NCBI GenBank assembly: GCA_911728455.2
Contig: OU452219.1
Span: forward strand, 4,958,320 to 5,022,319
Reading direction: 5' to 3'
Source: Marthasterias glacialis
Taxonomy: Eukaryota; Echinodermata; Asteroidea; Forcipulatida; Asteriidae
Length of the DNA stretch: 64,000 nt
Under the pieces are notes generated by a model, which did no database searches, was not told the DNA's origin, and saw nothing but the letters and a program-made list of their open reading frames with translations. The first letter of the stretch is position 1; each line of letters begins with the position of its first letter. Both the position numbers and the translations under genes were made by a program. Positions 21,391 through 33,700 of this stretch are shown here, piece after piece.

Positions 21391-23599
21391 GATGTCAACT
21401 GATATCCAATTTTATTCCTGTATGCATCAGTGCCCAGATTCATGTAGGCTTGATTCAGGTAGTTAACTGCCTGAAATAGCACCCTCTTCACATTGCATTT
21501 TGTGTGGCTGATGCAGACAAATAACCTTGATCTCAGACTTGAAATCAAGTCTACAAAGAGCTCTGCGCTTACAGCGCCCTGTAAATCATATGATTCTATG
21601 TATTGAAGTGCAGAATTCTGCAGTAATCAGTGCCATGAAATTTGGCCCTGGTAACAAGCTCGCAAAAATGAGACCCGGGCTGGATACAGTTGATTTCCGA
21701 TCCGTAACAAAGAAAACATAAATAAATACATGAAATCAAGTTCCATAACTCACACACACTAAAACACAGTCTGTCAATTCACACTCGTGTTGATGGTCAA
21801 TTCAGAAAATATAAAGTTTGTTTTTAATGAGAAAATAACATTCTGCATATTAAATTAGGACATGTTTTGATGACCAGCTATTTTAATATTATGTAGTACC
21901 AGTTGGGGATTGAATTTTCTGATAAATACCCTGCCAACATTTACAATGTATAAAACAAGCAAATACAAAATAATTGTCTCCTGAAAAATTCTGAACTTGC
22001 TGATAAACAATTTATTGTAGGTACGGAAAAAGGAATATATCATACCAAAGGTACCGTACTGCACAGTAGCAGATGTAACGACCTACTGTGTGATGGCCCC
22101 CTTCCCCATGTGTCAATTTTTCAAGGATTATTGCCACAATTTATGGCCGAACACCAAATTTTCGATCTGCCATCACCTTTTTTAGTGGGTGGGATCATTT
22201 GGTCTAAGTTTGTCCATGTAGTAGGTCCTACTTATCGCGCAAACGATCTTTGGTTTTACCTACCTAACAACAGCGGGCGCACCCATTTTGCGTTTCATGT
22301 TTCTACACAGAGTGTCATATCTTGTTTTTCTAGTGTCTTTGATCATACCCACACCTTGCCAATTAAAAATTCATCATTCATTTGTCTGCTAGTTTTGGGA
22401 ATGGGGCACGTCAAATTGTGTTTCAACGAGTGGCAATGCTTAAGAATTTCATGTCACTTTCAACCCACAAATGATGCAGCTTACAGGGTGTGCGAAAAAT
22501 TGGCTGAGACTGAAAATATAAAATGTTCACAGATTTACACATGACTTACATGGTATAAAGATGGCCATACTTGAAAACTATCCTTGAAATATTTTTGCTT
22601 GAAATGCTATAGTTTTTGAGAAATGAGTGAAAAAGTGGTCATGTCCAAACTTGATGTTCGAAAAACAGTAAAAACATATATTTAAGGTTTTTTCTTACTA
22701 TTTTCATGTGACTCTGATGATTGATTGAGCTTATTAAATGTTCACAGGTTTGTTATTTCATGTACTGTTGGGTCACATAAAGTAAGGATACTGTTCTTTG
22801 ACAATTACCAATCAAAGATTTCTCTGGATTTCCGGATTTTGCAAATTTAATGTTGTGGAATTTCTTTACTAAAAAAGAAAGGTTTCTTCTTAATGTCATT
22901 CATACATCCAGGCCCTTGTAAAACTGTATTTGGACCACACCAAGGTGCTTGCCCAATCTCCATTTAAGCACAGAATGCTGCCATTGATACGGGTTATGGC
23001 GAGGTTGGTAGCCACCAAACCATCCATCGGTGTTTCATGGATTTTTTCATTTCCATCCACTCTCATCCCTGACCTATGTTGGCCGGGTTTGTTTGAAATC
23101 AGTTGATGTCATGACCAAATTTCTACTTTTGTCGACTTGGTGCTAGGCTATATATAAATTAAAATTCTGGCTGAAATTGGCTGACGATTGTGGTTTTCAT
23201 AGTAAGACCATGCATTCAAACAATTTGGCTGAAATCGTAATAAGGACATGGGAACAGAATAAATTATTTTGATCACAAGACTGTTGTCCCAAGAAAGGAC
23301 GAAAGGAGAAAATCAAGAAACTAGAGGGTCAAAACTCAGCCTGCTATTATAATTGGTATCAATCAATTATCAAGTGCCATCTGTTAGGCCTAACTTGCCA
23401 AATTCCATGCTTGCATCATCAAGGGCACAATTCCCCCAATTTGTTTCCCTATCTGCTCCACTATGGACTGTGGAAGCAAGACGACTCTGTGCCTATGGTC
23501 TTTTTCATAATTTTAACTTTTAATTTGCTCCATTAGAAATACTTAACTTCAGTGCTGTGCCCCCCCCCCCTCAGACCCCATGCCCATCCCTTCCCCCCC

Positions 23600-23633
<34 letters not shown>

Positions 23634-24495
23634 AGATCGGAAAAAATGCACAAATGAACGATTCGATACATTAAATAGCCCCCTCCAATTTTGTCTGCCT
23701 CCACTTGCCCCCCAAAATGAAAATGTCTAGTTACGCCACTGCTTAACTTCCTTACCGAAATGTCTTTATTGAGAAAGGACTTGAATGCAGAGACTGAAAA
23801 CCAAGTTCTTCTAAAAAAGAGACCAGGCCAATTTTGTTGTGATTTTTTTTTTACAAATGTTATTTATCATTTTCTATCCTATTCATAAACTAAAGTCTCA
23901 GCTTTTCCTAGAAGCCAATACTTGGGACATTTACTTTAATTATGCTACTGGCTTAAATTACTTTTAAAATTGGATTATCAAGTTGTGCACATGTTGCAAA
24001 TCATTAGAGGTTAGAAAACTGAAAATATAGTTACAGAAGAGGTAGCTTGCTAATAAGGGTAAGTAGTTACGTTACTTATGTTGTTTTTCTAATTATTAAA
24101 AACAAACCCCACATCGTCGCGTGAAGGCTAAATTGAAGGTAATTTCACAATAACGCTCAGGCCTGCATGCTTCGTTCTTGAAAGGGGAAGGGCACCAAGG
24201 CATTTTCTTCTTGATAAAGGGTTCCTCTATAGGAAAATTGCAAATTTCTATTGGAACAGTTACATTTCAAGGGCAACAAGGCAATGACCATGGGCAACAG
24301 AGGCAATTGCCTCAGTTGCCTCCATGAAGTATCAGACCTGCTGAACGCTATTTTGCTTTAAAAACAAAAACAAACAAATTATATGAGGTTTCTTTACATT
24401 TGGTCAAAATGCTCTCAATGTCAAGTTAATGTGATGTTTAAACATTACAGATCCATGCATTTTGAACACTCCCAAATTAAAGGAATTATAACAAG

Positions 24496-24501
24496 TTTAT
24501 T
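24496..24501 (-). terminator. Poly(A) signal candidate, SDR copy 3
   Basis: AATAAA on the minus strand about 200 nt past the stop codon, at the same place as in copies 1 and 2. Confidence 0.5.
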
Positions 24502-24702
24502 TTTTCCAGTTGGTAATAGACTTAACTGCTTGGCCTCATAACGAATCATGGACTGGACCCTGTGCTAAAAATCCATCAAAATCATACAAAAACTTTGGAT
24601 AATTAAACTATGATTTGAAGGCAGGATAACAAAATCAGCGTTGTAACTTCCCTCTCAAAACATCTCGAGCATGCAGTAGGCATATGCAGTATCTGGTATT
24701 AC

Positions 24703-25533
24703 TTAGTAAACAGCTCCTGTCATTTCAACTAAGGTAGCCCAAAGTTTCTCCTGCTTTTCCGTTTTGTATGAAATGTCCGAGGATTTTGTGTCCTTATTGT
24801 CCACAAAATATTTCCCAGTCACCTGGTCTAAGGCAGGGTCAGTAGCTGCTCTGAATACAAAATTGGCCTCCTCCACAGGGATTCCGATCGGCCCCCACGC
24901 CTGAAGGAGCATGTTAGTGTTGACCGTGCCCGGGTCCAAGCAGTTGACGGTGATACCATCATCTTTGAACTCTCTGACCATCTTGTAGGTGTACATGATC
25001 TCGCACAGTTTAGACAATCCGTAGGCCGGTCGACCGTCACCGTAATTTGATTTGGAGCTCAGGTCGTCCATGCTGCCTTTATGGCAGTAGAGGTGGGAGA
25101 TGGAGCTGACATGGACAATGCGACTTGACCGTCCCTTCCTCAGGAGGTCCATCATGAGTGAGGTCAACAGGAAAGGGGCGAGGACATTAACTGCAAAGGT
25201 CATCTCAAATCCATCCGTAGACTCTTCCCGAGCCGGCATGAATACACCGGCGTTATTTATGAGGACATCTAAGCTGTTGTGCTTTTGGTGGATCTCCTCC
25301 GACAGGGTCCGAACCTGGCTGAGGGAGGCCAGATCAGCAATGTATGTTTCCAGACACTTGTTTCCCGTCTTCTGCTCAATCTCTTCCATGGCTTTGCGGA
25401 GCTTCTCTGTACTGCGACCATGCATTAGAACCGTCGCTCCAGTCTGGGCCAGTCTGAGAGCTGTATGCTTACCAATGCCATCTGAGGCACCAGTAATGAG
25501 AAATTTGCGACCAATCATTGATGCAGCTGACAT
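24703..25533 (-). CDS. Short-chain dehydrogenase/reductase, copy 3
   Basis: A 276-aa SDR paralogue of copies 1 and 2. It differs at five positions in this numbering: C98F just after NNAG, D149Y after the catalytic serine loop, K187R, S212A in the substrate-lid region, and E257K. All cofactor and catalytic motifs remain (TGASDGIG, N116, S143/S144, Y171, K175). The gene keeps the splice-site pair upstream (donor exon end about 26,074) and an uninterrupted promoter-like block near 26,367-26,390. It lies divergently from KCTD3. Confidence 0.88.
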   Translation of the reverse strand: MSAASMIGRKFLITGASDGIGKHTALRLAQTGATVLMHGRSTEKLRKAMEEIEQKTGNKCLETYIADLASLSQVRTLSEEIHQKHNSLDVLINNAGVFMPAREESTDGFEMTFAVNVLAPFLLTSLMMDLLRKGRSSRIVHVSSISHLYCHKGSMDDLSSKSNYGDGRPAYGLSKLCEIMYTYKMVREFKDDGITVNCLDPGTVNTNMLLQAWGPIGIPVEEANFVFRAATDPALDQVTGKYFVDNKDTKSSDISYKTEKQEKLWATLVEMTGAVY

Positions 25534-26073
25534 AGTTCTACCTTGGGGAAAGTAAAATACAAAGAAAAAAATATACAAAGAAAATCAATTAATTAATGGC
25601 ATACATCACATGTTTTGGCAATTTGCTCATCATCCACAAGGAATCCTGATAGAAATGAGATCGAGAAAGCTATCTCTTTTCTCTCATTATGGCCAAAAAT
25701 ACTTATTCACCTATATTATAAGATCATGTTATCAATCTGAAACGAGTGTCAAAAAAAAGTGGCAGTGGGATCAGTGATATACAGCCTTACATTATTGAGA
25801 ATTATCTTGCTCAATGTCATTTCTTACCTCCATCATATTTCAAATATTAGGCCTATGTACCTCATTGCTCTATGGTACTTCAACCATTGAGGAAAACCAA
25901 TTGGGACCTACTCAGTACAACTGTAGGCAAGTGGTGTGGGCCTACACCACTGCACTACCGCTAGGCGTCCAGCAGTGTGTAGCAAATATTGGTCTACCAA
26001 GAACACAGCATTTTTATGGAGGAATTCCTTCCTCCATGCATTCATTAAAAGACAGCCGACAGAGTTAACTTAC

Positions 26074-26360
26074 TTTGAGGACGATCGACAATCCCAGCAG
26101 TGGCAGAGTAGAAGCAGAGAGGAATGTGTCCAGATAGACTGAGGGGGAGTTAAGGCAGAAAATAAAAGCAGCCACAACCAACACCGTCTGCTCCTCACAG
26201 ATAAATACAGTGCTATTTGAACGTGTTCAACCTTCGGCCCAATGTGTGTTGACACAATTCGTAATCCTATATTGCGTGCACGGACGGGACATTCACGGCC
26301 ACGGACTGTTATAGTAGGGCAGCGATAGTACACCCACCACGCCTCACGAAAATGGTGGCC
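26074..26360 (-). other. Putative 5'-UTR exon, SDR copy 3
   Basis: Equivalent of 4879-5165. The donor is CTCAAA|GTAAGT. Octamer, CCAAT and TATA-like box follow upstream in the original order. Confidence 0.35.
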
Positions 26361-26985
26361 AATATGCAAATCACAATACTTTTATGATAACTTTATGGTT
26401 ATAATAAATGCTGTCACTGCGAAACTAATGCGAAACTGGGAGTGCGGGATCGTTGCGATTTGGTTGGCTGATTAGATCATTCCGCAAAAAGGGCTACCAT
26501 TATTCGGACCGAGGCCAGGCTCCTATCGCCACGGGCCGCCAGTGTGGAAACTTACTTTGTTCTTAATTAGAAACAGTAACACAAAAAAATTGTTCATTTC
26601 GACCCCAGCACTAACAGAGACTTTCTCAAAGGCTAAAAATACAACATTTGAGATTGGCGAAAACAAACCTTACAGTGGTCACGGGGGGTTTGTGGAGGGT
26701 TGGTTACACCATAGAGCAAGGAAGAGCCGATCTCTACTTAACAAGATCTTCTTCACCCCACCTCCCCAAGGCCTACACCAGCACCGGCATCGGGTCCTTT
26801 CTCTTTCTTAAAAAGTCACGCACATCACAGTGAGGTGTTCCACGTTTCACCAAATTCAATTGTACGGTTTTGACATTGTAAGGAAAACGTCTGTTATGTG
26901 CTAATATAAAAAAGCAGATCATTGATGAGAGCATGCAGTGAATGACCATGATAGTCTCACAGATCGAGGGGCGGGTGATAAACAA

Positions 26986-27702
26986 ATCGGTGACGGCCCA
27001 CGTGTTCGAACGTCAACAACACGTGGGGCAGGCTCATCTTTTGACACCTTCAATTTGAACTTTATGAATAATGTTTTCATACATCTTTCTTTCATTTGCA
27101 CTAAAGACAAATCATTGTGAGCATAATGGTCTGCGTTGAACGTAAAAGATCTGTCGTTAAACTCGATTTGAAATAAATAACATCGATGTAATGATAACAC
27201 AAAATAGTGAAATCAGAGCCATTAATGAAGAAGAAAAACAAACATTGGATGAAATCTCGGCTACGACCACACTTGTATCCATTTATTCTTGTGGTTGCCT
27301 TCACCGCCCCCGCGCCCCCCCCCCTCCCCACCACCACCCACACACTTGTTTTTATAGATTCTGACAGTCCGATGTGCACCTTGTGGAAGGTCTGAGCTCT
27401 CTTTTGTTTGTTTTTATTTTTGCATTTCCCCAATTATCTACGATTCAATAAGGGCGTTTTCTGTTGCCGCCCCAACAACATGAACAAGGCATTACACTAG
27501 CTCACGGTCTAAAAATAGAAATAGAAAGGGTTGATGATAGTCTGGTTCCGTTATTCTTGCATGGTATGTGCACACCTCCGTACACCAACATACGCAGTGT
27601 ACGTCAGAACGCCACACCAGCTAGCTCAAACTCAACTCGACACACATTTCTTCTGTGGCCGAGAGAAACCTGTAAATAACTAAGGGCTGTGAAGGAAACA
27701 AC
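26986..27702. other. Spacer with presumed KCTD3 promoter
   Basis: Unique sequence between the array end and the KCTD3 ATG. It holds a C-rich run (27,308-27,335) and the GACGGCCCACGTG / AACACGTGGGGC E-box-like pair (26,992-27,029). I see no TATA box and no gene. An in-frame TAA lies shortly upstream of the ATG. Confidence 0.5.
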
Positions 27703-27770
27703 ATGCATACGTTATTTGGATCCCCAGGATTTTCCGGAGAAATAATTAAGCTGAATGTTGGAGGAGCAAA
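27703..27770 (+). CDS. KCTD3: KCTD3 exon 1 (coding part)
   Basis: Residues 1-22 and two bases. It starts at the first in-frame ATG and enters the BTB domain at [12 protein letters not shown]. Donor AAA|GTATGT; ends with two bases of a codon. Confidence 0.88.
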
Positions 27771-30700
27771 GTATGTGTACAGTTTCAAATTCTTCAGGCC
27801 CTACAGACATTTTAGTTTTTATTTCACCACTCTTTTTCGTGGAGGGGGGACTGGAGAGTATTTATTGGCTCTAGTCGCTAGTCTTGAGTCTTGGCATCAC
27901 AAATCACATCATCACGACCATGGTCCGTGGAGGTTCCATAACATGAATTAGCCCCATATAAATAGGGCCAATCCACTTCATATCTTGGATACGAAGTGGA
28001 TTCGCCCTATACTATTGCTAGACTATTTGTAAACTATCTTAATATTTACAACAAGCTTGCATTTTTTAATAACTTGTTATAAATTACCACATTGGTATCC
28101 TCTAATCTATCTATAGTCTAGTTAGTATAAACTATAATAATCTAACTTCTATTCTAAGTAATAAATCTGAACAGTGCTCGTTTATGGTATTACTGTTACA
28201 CCACTGCATTAATGGCTGCCGTAGGCACGCGCAACACAATAGCGTGCAAAAGTACCAATCAGCATGGTTCACAGTGCTATTCGAAGACACGACAGCCCAT
28301 GTCCATGTGAACATGAACGAGCTGCTCTGATTAGTCTGTAGCCCTGTACAAAACTCTTCCTCTGTGCTGTACACAGATGAGATACAGAGTCCTAGCTATG
28401 ACTTATGACTATGGGTTCCGTTTCCGGGTCGGAAAATTTTCAGAGCTCCTGAAAATTGAAATCTTAACCTGTTTAAAAAGCTACTGATCTCACCGGATTA
28501 ACATTCCATGGCTACATACATTTTTTTTGCTGTGGGTTATTGACGTCAGATATTCCTCATAAATCTGTTATTTTTGTGAAATAATTAAGCTCTCAATGTT
28601 AGAAAGTTTTAGTTTTGTTCTCTCAAGCATGCCCGTCATGCGTATGCTAGCGTGTTGTGCTGGACAGTTGCGTGTATTTCAATCCCATGTATAGTGCTGT
28701 ACGGTCAGTGTACGGTGATGCGCAAACACACGTGTAATCTAATAGGCTTGCGTGATGAACTGTATTTTAAGTTTGCAGAAATGTTGAACACTGAGAGCTG
28801 GATGATTTCACGAAATTATGATGTCGAAAATCTACAACCCAAAAGTGTATGCGGCCATGAAATGTTACTCCTGTGAGATTATTAAGGTACAATTTGTATG
28901 GAGCTCAGAAAATTGTCCACCCCGTAAATGGACCTCATATCCAGGGCGTCACTGTAGTATTTATAAAAAAGTGAAAGGCATCCAGAGCTAGGTATTCTCA
29001 TCCATTTTGAGGATTATCAGAGTCTTGAGATTGTCTCTTTCAAATAAAGAAACTGGATGCACACATAAAATCAAGAAGGGTTGTGATGTAAATGCAGAGT
29101 TGGTTATGACTTATCATTTCTGGACGTGGGAGTCTTTGGGACTTGATGTGAACTTAAACTGATTTGACTTAAAAAAGAAAACCCGATTTGAAACTTGCCT
29201 TTAAGTTTAACCTAAGTAAAGGGAAAATCACTTCGAAATGGACCTTTGCATTGACGTCATCAAGCCGCCATCTCAGAGCAAGTTCGATCAAGGACCGTAG
29301 TTAACTATAGTTCGACTAACTCTGATCGAACTCGGGCTAGTCAACGATGGTTGGACCGGTCTAGTCGACTATTCGCAACCAGCCTATCAAGGTTGGTCGC
29401 ATCGCTGGTTACCAACAACAGCCATTGCGTATGCACAGTGCAGAGGGGACCAGTTATCAGAGAATGTTATAACTTTTATATTGCCATTGTCTCATGGTGG
29501 CATGGATGTGACATGACTAGAGTCGTTCGCACTTCATCTTCAGTGCGCATGCACGTACATGTACATCACTAACCAACCACTAGTTAACCCTTGGTTCTTG
29601 ATCGAAATTGCTCCTTGAGGTAAAACGTTGATGAAACAATGGAAGCTATGTACACGCGGTGCAAAGAATGGGACAATACACATGTATCTTTTGACCTGTA
29701 GCCAAAGCCACCCTACTCAAATGACGTCGTGTGCATAAGGTCTAATCTTGCGAGCAAACTTCCATGTCATTAACCAACAAGTTATTTCCTCTTTAGGTTT
29801 TCAACATCCAAGCAGACATTGACATGCGTTCCAGATTCCTTCTTCTCTAGGTAAGTTGGAACGTATGAAATTGTTACTATTTAAATTATTGTTATTTATT
29901 TTGTAATTTTGAGGCCATAAATGTGCTTTTTTTTGTTTGTTGATTGGTTTACTAATTTATTTGTACACATTTCAGGAAGATGAAGAGAAAGAAACTGTTT
30001 ATTTCCATCAATTTCGTTGTCGTAGTTCATCGTCACTTCCGATTGAGGTCACGCCCACTTCCTTAGCAATGGCTCTCATGCTTTGTGACTAACTACGATA
30101 TATCCGATAACGTTAAAACAGAGGCCGAAATGATAAAATTTCTTCATATCTTTGTCAAAAGGGTCCGATTTTATATTAAAGTAGATGATTTGCTGCTTAA
30201 ATAGGTGGGATTGTTTTGTTTGGATTGCCTGAATCATTTTTCTTTGAAAGTACCGCTGGCACAAAGAAACCCTGACTTGACGAAGCCAAGGGAACAAAGA
30301 TTATTTTTATTGCATCGTGCGTTTTGTTTTCTCTAAGAAAATCCACGCACCGTGAATTGCAAAATCTTGGCCGTAACCTATGGCATAGGATTGGTACTAA
30401 ACCCGAAACTATGGCTGGATTCCCGGTTCACTCTGACTTACCTCCATTGAGCTGAAATACAATGAATAAACAATGTTGGAAGCCTCTTGATGTCTCATAA
30501 TCCTCCTCTTGCAACAAAAGGACAAATGTCTGGAATCGGGGATTACACAGAAAACACCTCTCAATAGCCAGGAAAACGGCGAAATATTCATGACCATGTT
30601 TACACATTACACACACAAAAAAACTTTTTCCTTTTACAACATGCCCAACTAAAATTAATAAACTGGTCAAGATCATTGTTTTCAAGATGCATTGAAATTG

Positions 30701-33700
30701 AATACATTCTCTAATTTGTTTTCCAGCTTGATGAGTGGTCGTATTCCTTCAGTCAAAGATGAGGAAGGAGCAGTAAGTGGTTTAAGAGTAGCGTTGAGTA
30801 GGATTTGAAACTGGGCATGGTGGAGATTGATACAAAAATAGTAAGGTTTGTGGTAACACCATGTACATAAAGCATCTGTAACAACTCATCGTTTAACAAC
30901 TCATCGTTTCCAACAATCCACAGTACTTGTGCAGCCAGGATCAGAGACCGGCTTTCTCCTGAAGACAGTCAGAGCATACTGATCGAAACTTTGAGTTGTT
31001 TACACCACCGGCTCTTTATTTTTCAGAACCACCACTACTGTTAAAGAGATGTTTCATGAACTTGGTGCTACCGCAAACCTCACTAGAAAGAGTAGCCATC
31101 TTGATTTTATTATAACAAGACTCAGTACTGTTTCATCAGTCAAATAGGCCTACTGCCCTTACTTTGTTCATGGCATAAACTGCCCCAACTCCCAGTTCCT
31201 AATCCTATGTCTGTCCAGTGATTTTGCCTGAGTTTGAAGGACTAATTTATGCAAAACCAAACAACCTATATACTTAACTTAGACTAGAGGGCTAGTAGTT
31301 GTGATGATCGTAACCCATTGTCCCTGATTAGGTAGGAACACCCTATTGTCCCTGATTGGGCAGGAACACCCTATTGTACCTGATAGGGCGGGAACATGCT
31401 ATTATCCCTGATTGGGCAGGAAAACCCAATTGTACCTGATTGGGCAGGGACAGGGAAAAGAGGGTTAGGATCACCGCAACTACAGTGCTAAGGATACCAG
31501 TTCCATTTAACTATTTAAGTTAAACTGAACAGCCTATTCAATCAATTTAGTATGGACCGATATCAGGCAAACAACTTTTCAGCCAATCAGCTGATTTTCT
31601 CCTTTTTTCTGCTTTGTTAGAGACATAGAAAATTGAAAAACTCTGCAAAGTTTCCTCAACAAAGTTGCATGTCTGGTTGTGTATGGACCAACAAAATACT
31701 GACTGAAATCAACCCTATTGGAGTCATAATATTTGGTTGTTTATATCAAATTTTGGTAAAGGATTATCTTTTGTTTCTTAAAAGATTTTCATTGATCGAG
31801 ATCCGACAGTCTTTGCCCCGATCTTAAACTACTTACGAACCAAAGAGCTGAATCTGAAAGGAGTGGATGTACAGACGTTACGTCACGAAGCCGAGTTCTA
31901 TGGCATTTCACCGTTGGGTAAGTCTGAACAGTTTGTTAATGTAGCAGTCCATCCTAGTCAAGAGCTGGACCAGAGTGGGCTGTGACGTCCAAAAGAAATG
32001 ATGGACCTTTTCAATTACAAGTAGATACAAACCCAGGGTTAAAAAACACACTTTGTTTTTTTTTCACTAGTTGTTTGTCATTTACATTTAGATCAACACT
32101 ACTCTTGATAGTTTTTTAGTCTGAGTGTCTGTGCTAAGGTTTGAAGGATATGTGCCGTACTGCCTTGTCCACATGCCATCGAGTTTGTAATTGGGTCATC
32201 CCACCAAGTTGGGACACAGTTTGTGACATTTGTATGACGTCTGCATGATTTTAGTCCTTCCCCCACTTCTGCTGTATTTAATCACTGACTATCATAACAA
32301 ATGTTTTGCCTGGTACATTTTGTACCTTGTAATTTGTGCAAAAAGTGAAATTGCATAGTTATGTATTTGAGTGTTGAAAAAATTGAAAAATAAAATTCTG
32401 GATGTAACACGGACACCGTGTCCGTGTTACATCCAGAATTTTATTTTTCATAATGATTTCCATTAAAATACATTAAAACAATTTTATAGTTTTATACATT
32501 TTCACATACAAAGGAGAATGTTACATAAAATAATTGTCAAATAAGAGTCAAATAAATGATTTCTTTTCATAATATGGACAAATGTTGCACAAAAATCACA
32601 CTGTGTCCCAACTTGGTGGAATGACCCAATTAGTAAATAATGAATCAGCTGAAAATATGCATTATACTATTCCATTTATATGTTTTACAAAATTAATTTC
32701 ATTTAAAATAATGCTCTCCAGGAATGCCCACAAAAACAGGACTTGCTCATGATGGATGTTACTGGTGGAACAAGAAATGTAACCAAAACGTCCGAGTTTC
32801 ATTGCTACTGTACAGGCACGTACTGTTGTGGTAGCATAAGCATTTCTTTAAAAAATGTCTTGTTCCACCAATGGCGTCACTTGTAGTACATCATGAGCCA
32901 GGCTGCTTTTTGTCCGCATTGCCAGAGAGCATTTTTTTATTGAAAGAAATAAACTGAAAAGTTGGTTTTCTTTTGCTCTCTTTTTGACAACCTATCTCAT
33001 CGCAATACGTACTCAGGCATGTAATTTCTCAGGACTTTTCCTGATGTCAGGATTTTCTCAAAACTTCCTTGAGCCTTCAGATTTTCTTGAAAGAAGTAAA
33101 GCAGTCACCAAGGGAGAAAGAAATAATCCACCTTGTGTCCAAACAAGTAGTTTTGTATTTCTCGTGGTTGACAGAGTCTGTAAACCTCCTGAATTGTAAC
33201 ATCTGGGAGGTTCCGGGTCTAGAAAAAGGGGGACCCAGACACGTAGACAATTTTTTCAGGAATTTTTGCTTTCATCCAATCACATCCCTGATGCTACATG
33301 TAGGTTTTCCCCAAACCAAAGTTTTACTGTCATCTCCGAGCCTTGCTCTGCACTCCAAGGCATATTTAATTGATGCTGGTATATTTTTTTCATCTTGACA
33401 GTCAAGAAGTTGACGCTATGTGAGGATCTGGAGAGATCATCTTGTGGTAATGTGCTCTTCCACGGATACCTCCCTCCACCATGTGAGTAATTAGTGTAGA
33501 ATTTAAGAGCACAGAGAATGCTGAGCTCAATTGTCGTCTGTGTCTGCTGTGCAGGCCCTCTATGTCAGCTGTGGACAAGGAGTACAAACACCATGTGATG
33601 TGCCTGAAGGGCAAAATTCACCAGCTCAACCAATGGGAAAGCTGAATTTTGCCATACAGCTAAACCTGAAGTCCGCATGAATTACCTCAAAGCCGATACA

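Larger units (their letters stand above)
21216..26985. repeat. Tandem repeat unit, copy 3 (last)
   Basis: Third and last copy. Similarity stops at GATAAACAA (26,985), about 470 bp short of a full unit, and single-copy DNA leading to KCTD3 follows. It lacks both copy-2 insertions, so it serves as an empty-site reference. The SDR gene is the most diverged of the three. No other coding signal is seen in 21,400-24,480. Confidence 0.95.
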
